Origin: Eutypa lata
Taxonomy: Eukaryota > Ascomycota > Sordariomycetes > Xylariales > Diatrypaceae
Direction of reading: 5' to 3'
Assembly (NCBI GenBank): GCA_022661535.1
Contig: JAKULF010000003.1
Location: 3,038,001 to 3,102,000 of the forward strand
DNA: 64,000 bases
The notes beneath the pieces are model-generated. The model was not told the origin of the DNA and ran no database searches. It saw only the letters and a list, made by a program, of their open reading frames with translations. This document shows, one piece after another, positions 62,087 to 64,000 of the stretch; within the stretch, counting starts at the first letter, position 1; each line of letters opens with the position of its first letter. The position numbers and the translations under genes are program-made.

Positions 62087-63580
62087 ATGTCGTTAAGTCG
62101 AAGTCCTTCTCCCGTTCCTGGCGGAGGGTGGTCTTCTCCGGGACTGAACCTCAACTCGAGTGGCCGATCAAGTCCAGCGAAGGCATCCTTTTCCGGTCCT
62201 AATAATGGCAATGTAACATGGGAATCGGCAAGGCTCAAAACCCAGGGCGTCTCTGGGTACCCGTCCTTTTCGACACAGAACCAGGGTTTCTTCACCCGCC
62301 ACATGCGCCGAATATCACGCAGCCTGCCTTCCTTTAACACGGATGTCCAAGGCAAGCGCCCAGAGAAAGAGAAACTAGGACGGAGCAGGTGGAATATCCC
62401 GGTATTCGGCCGAGTAGGAAGAATACTAGCGCGCACAAGCAGAAAAGCACGGATACGTGCTTTGATAGTCGCGGTATTATTACTATGCTACACGCTATTC
62501 TATGTCACTCGTGAGTCCTGCTTCTGACCTAATGTCCCAGAAGGCTCACTAATGAGGCCTCCGATTCAGCGCTCTGCTACCACTATAGAAGGTCAAGTTG
62601 GGGTGGTGGTGGTGAGAAATTCGTCATCATTCTGGCGGCAAACATAGGGGGTGGTGTTATGGAATGGAAAGGGGCTCGCGAATGGGCCATTGAACGAGAC
62701 AGCGTGAGGAATAAACGAAAGTATGTCGCAAGATGGGGTTACGATCTCGAAATTGTCGATATGAGCACGAAAAAGCGTTACGCTCATGAATGGCGCGAGA
62801 GTTGGGAAAAGGTGGATAGCATCAAGAGTGCCTTCAGGAAATATCCCAAAGCCGAATGGTGAGTCGCGTATAAAGTCACATTTCGAAGGATGATTACGCT
62901 AACATCGCACAAGGGTCTGGTGGTTGGATCTTAACACTTACGTAATGGAACCCTCCTATTCTCTTCAACATCACATCTTCAACCACCTAGAGAAAAACGT
63001 CTACCGCGATATCAACGAGTATAACCCCCTCAACATTACACATCCAATGCAACAGAGCTATCTGGATCCCGATTCTCAGAGTCCCGTAGGAGACGGGGAC
63101 GTTGACTCGGTAAATCTCATCTTCGCCCAAGACTGTTCGGGATTCAATCTCGGCTCGTTCTTTATGAGGCGAAGCGACTGGACCGATCAAATCCTGGATG
63201 TCTGGTGGGATCCAGTGATGTATGAGCAAAAACACATGGAATGGGCACACAAAGAGCAGGATGCTTTGGAACAGCTTTATAGGACACAGCCATGGATTCG
63301 GAGCCACACGGGGTTCATTCCGCAAAGGCTCATCAACAGCTTTCCCCAGGGAGCCTGCGCCGACAAGGGCATTGATCCCCGCTTTCACTATAACCAAGAC
63401 GACAGGGATTTTGTGGTGAATATGGCCGGCTGCGAATGGGGCCGAGACTGCTGGGGTGAAATGTATAATTTCCGCGAGCTCAGCTACCACCTAAACAGAA
63501 ATCCCTGGGAGCGGTTTAAGGAAGATCTAGTCGCAGTCCTCTGGTATAAGATCACGGGGCATAAGATCAACCTAAAATAG
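62087..63580 (+). CDS. mnn10: Mnn10-type alpha-1,6-mannosyltransferase subunit (GT34)
   Basis: In yeast Mnn10 is a subunit of the Golgi mannan polymerase II complex that extends the alpha-1,6-mannose backbone of N-glycans. Exons are 62087-62510, 62570-62858 and 62914-63580 (459 aa). The protein is type II. A disordered Ser/Pro-rich cytosolic tail with a basic cluster precedes one membrane segment (RALIVAVLLLCYTLFYV, about 125-140), and a lumenal catalytic domain follows. Conserved GT34 blocks are VIILAANIGGGV, EQDALEQLY, QDCSGFNLGSFF and NMAGCEWGRDCWGEM. The position of the metal-binding DxD motif reads WWLDLNT, that is Asp243-Leu-Asn245, created across the second splice junction. Start choice: this ATG follows a probable leader intron and begins the usual low-complexity tail. 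Mnn11 is the main alternative family member. Confidence 0.93.
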
Positions 63581-64000
63581 AAAATACATGGCACGGGGGG
63601 TCTTTCGATATTATATACTACGGCGAGGTTGATTCTTGGACTAGAGGACCTTTTGAGTTTCTCATTTATGTCACGCCGCACCCAAATACATTCTCAGCAG
63701 ATATTCTCGGTCGTGATATCGACATCGCCAGTGGCGGGGCCATTATTGCCTATTCTGGATTCGGAGAGGGGGAGGGGAGAGGTTAGTTATGTAACGCTTA
63801 CTGGAAGGGTTGGCTGGCCTACATCTTTGTACGATTTTTTCACTTCGACTTCACATTGTTGCGCACCGTCGCGTATGAACACACGCTCTCAGCAGGGAGC
63901 TTTTTAGGGGGTGACGAGAAATGCAATAGGAAAGATATTAATGGTTCAATGTCAATTATATGTACAGATGTACAGATGTACACTCTAGATCACCCTGTTG
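63581..64000. other. 3' flank of the Mnn10 homologue
   Basis: Non-coding to the window edge as far as visible. A direct repeat of ACAGATGT lies near 63964-63980. An open frame at 63629-63907 has no recognisable features. Confidence 0.55.

Overview
The window is nuclear DNA from a filamentous ascomycete (Pezizomycotina, most likely Sordariomycetes; the class is an inference). The signs are many short GT-AG introns (about 46-330 bp), a velvet regulator, a Zn2Cys6 transcription factor, a DUF3602-type protein and a giant leashin (Woronin-body tether) homologue, a protein known only from Woronin-body-forming fungi. Intergenic DNA is long and full of short TACCTAGGTA / (CATA)n-type words. No tRNA, rRNA, CRISPR array or intact transposon was recognised.

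Layout, left to right: (1) a telomerase reverse transcriptase gene on the minus strand, cut by the window edge after motif B' (1-2979); (2) a 3.6-kb divergent intergenic region; (3) a DH-BAR-SH3 Rho/Cdc42 guanine-nucleotide exchange factor, plus strand (6613-12794); (4) a 6-kb gene-poor stretch leading to (5) the velvet developmental regulator VelB (18834-20478); (6) a small DUF3602-like protein (22923-23481); (7) a GNAT acyltransferase of FR47/GLYAT type (24363-26023), tail to tail and only 6 bp from (8) uroporphyrinogen decarboxylase (26030-27409, minus); (9) an unrecognised helical 699-aa protein (27872-29971), sharing a 462-bp head-to-head promoter with the decarboxylase gene; (10) a seven-exon Zn2Cys6 transcription factor (31429-35179); (11) an unrecognised two-TM protein on the minus strand with an unresolved 5' end (35496-36338 and probably further); (12) the leashin/'involucrin repeat' gene, minus strand, 21 kb with a single 19.4-kb exon (37629-58663); (13) a 3.4-kb divergent promoter; (14) an Mnn10-type GT34 alpha-1,6-mannosyltransferase subunit (62087-63580).

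The genes do not form one pathway. Several themes of hyphal biology co-occur: polarity (RhoGEF), septal-pore plugging (leashin), cell-wall mannan (Mnn10), development and secondary metabolism (VelB), plus telomere maintenance and haem synthesis as housekeeping functions. I found no convincing new multi-gene system. The most distinctive items are the leashin gene with its regularly recurring lysine blocks and EPxVE tandem arrays, the C/G homopolymer abutting a TERT splice donor, the D-L-N variant of the DxD motif in the Mnn10 homologue, and the unresolved membrane-protein gene.
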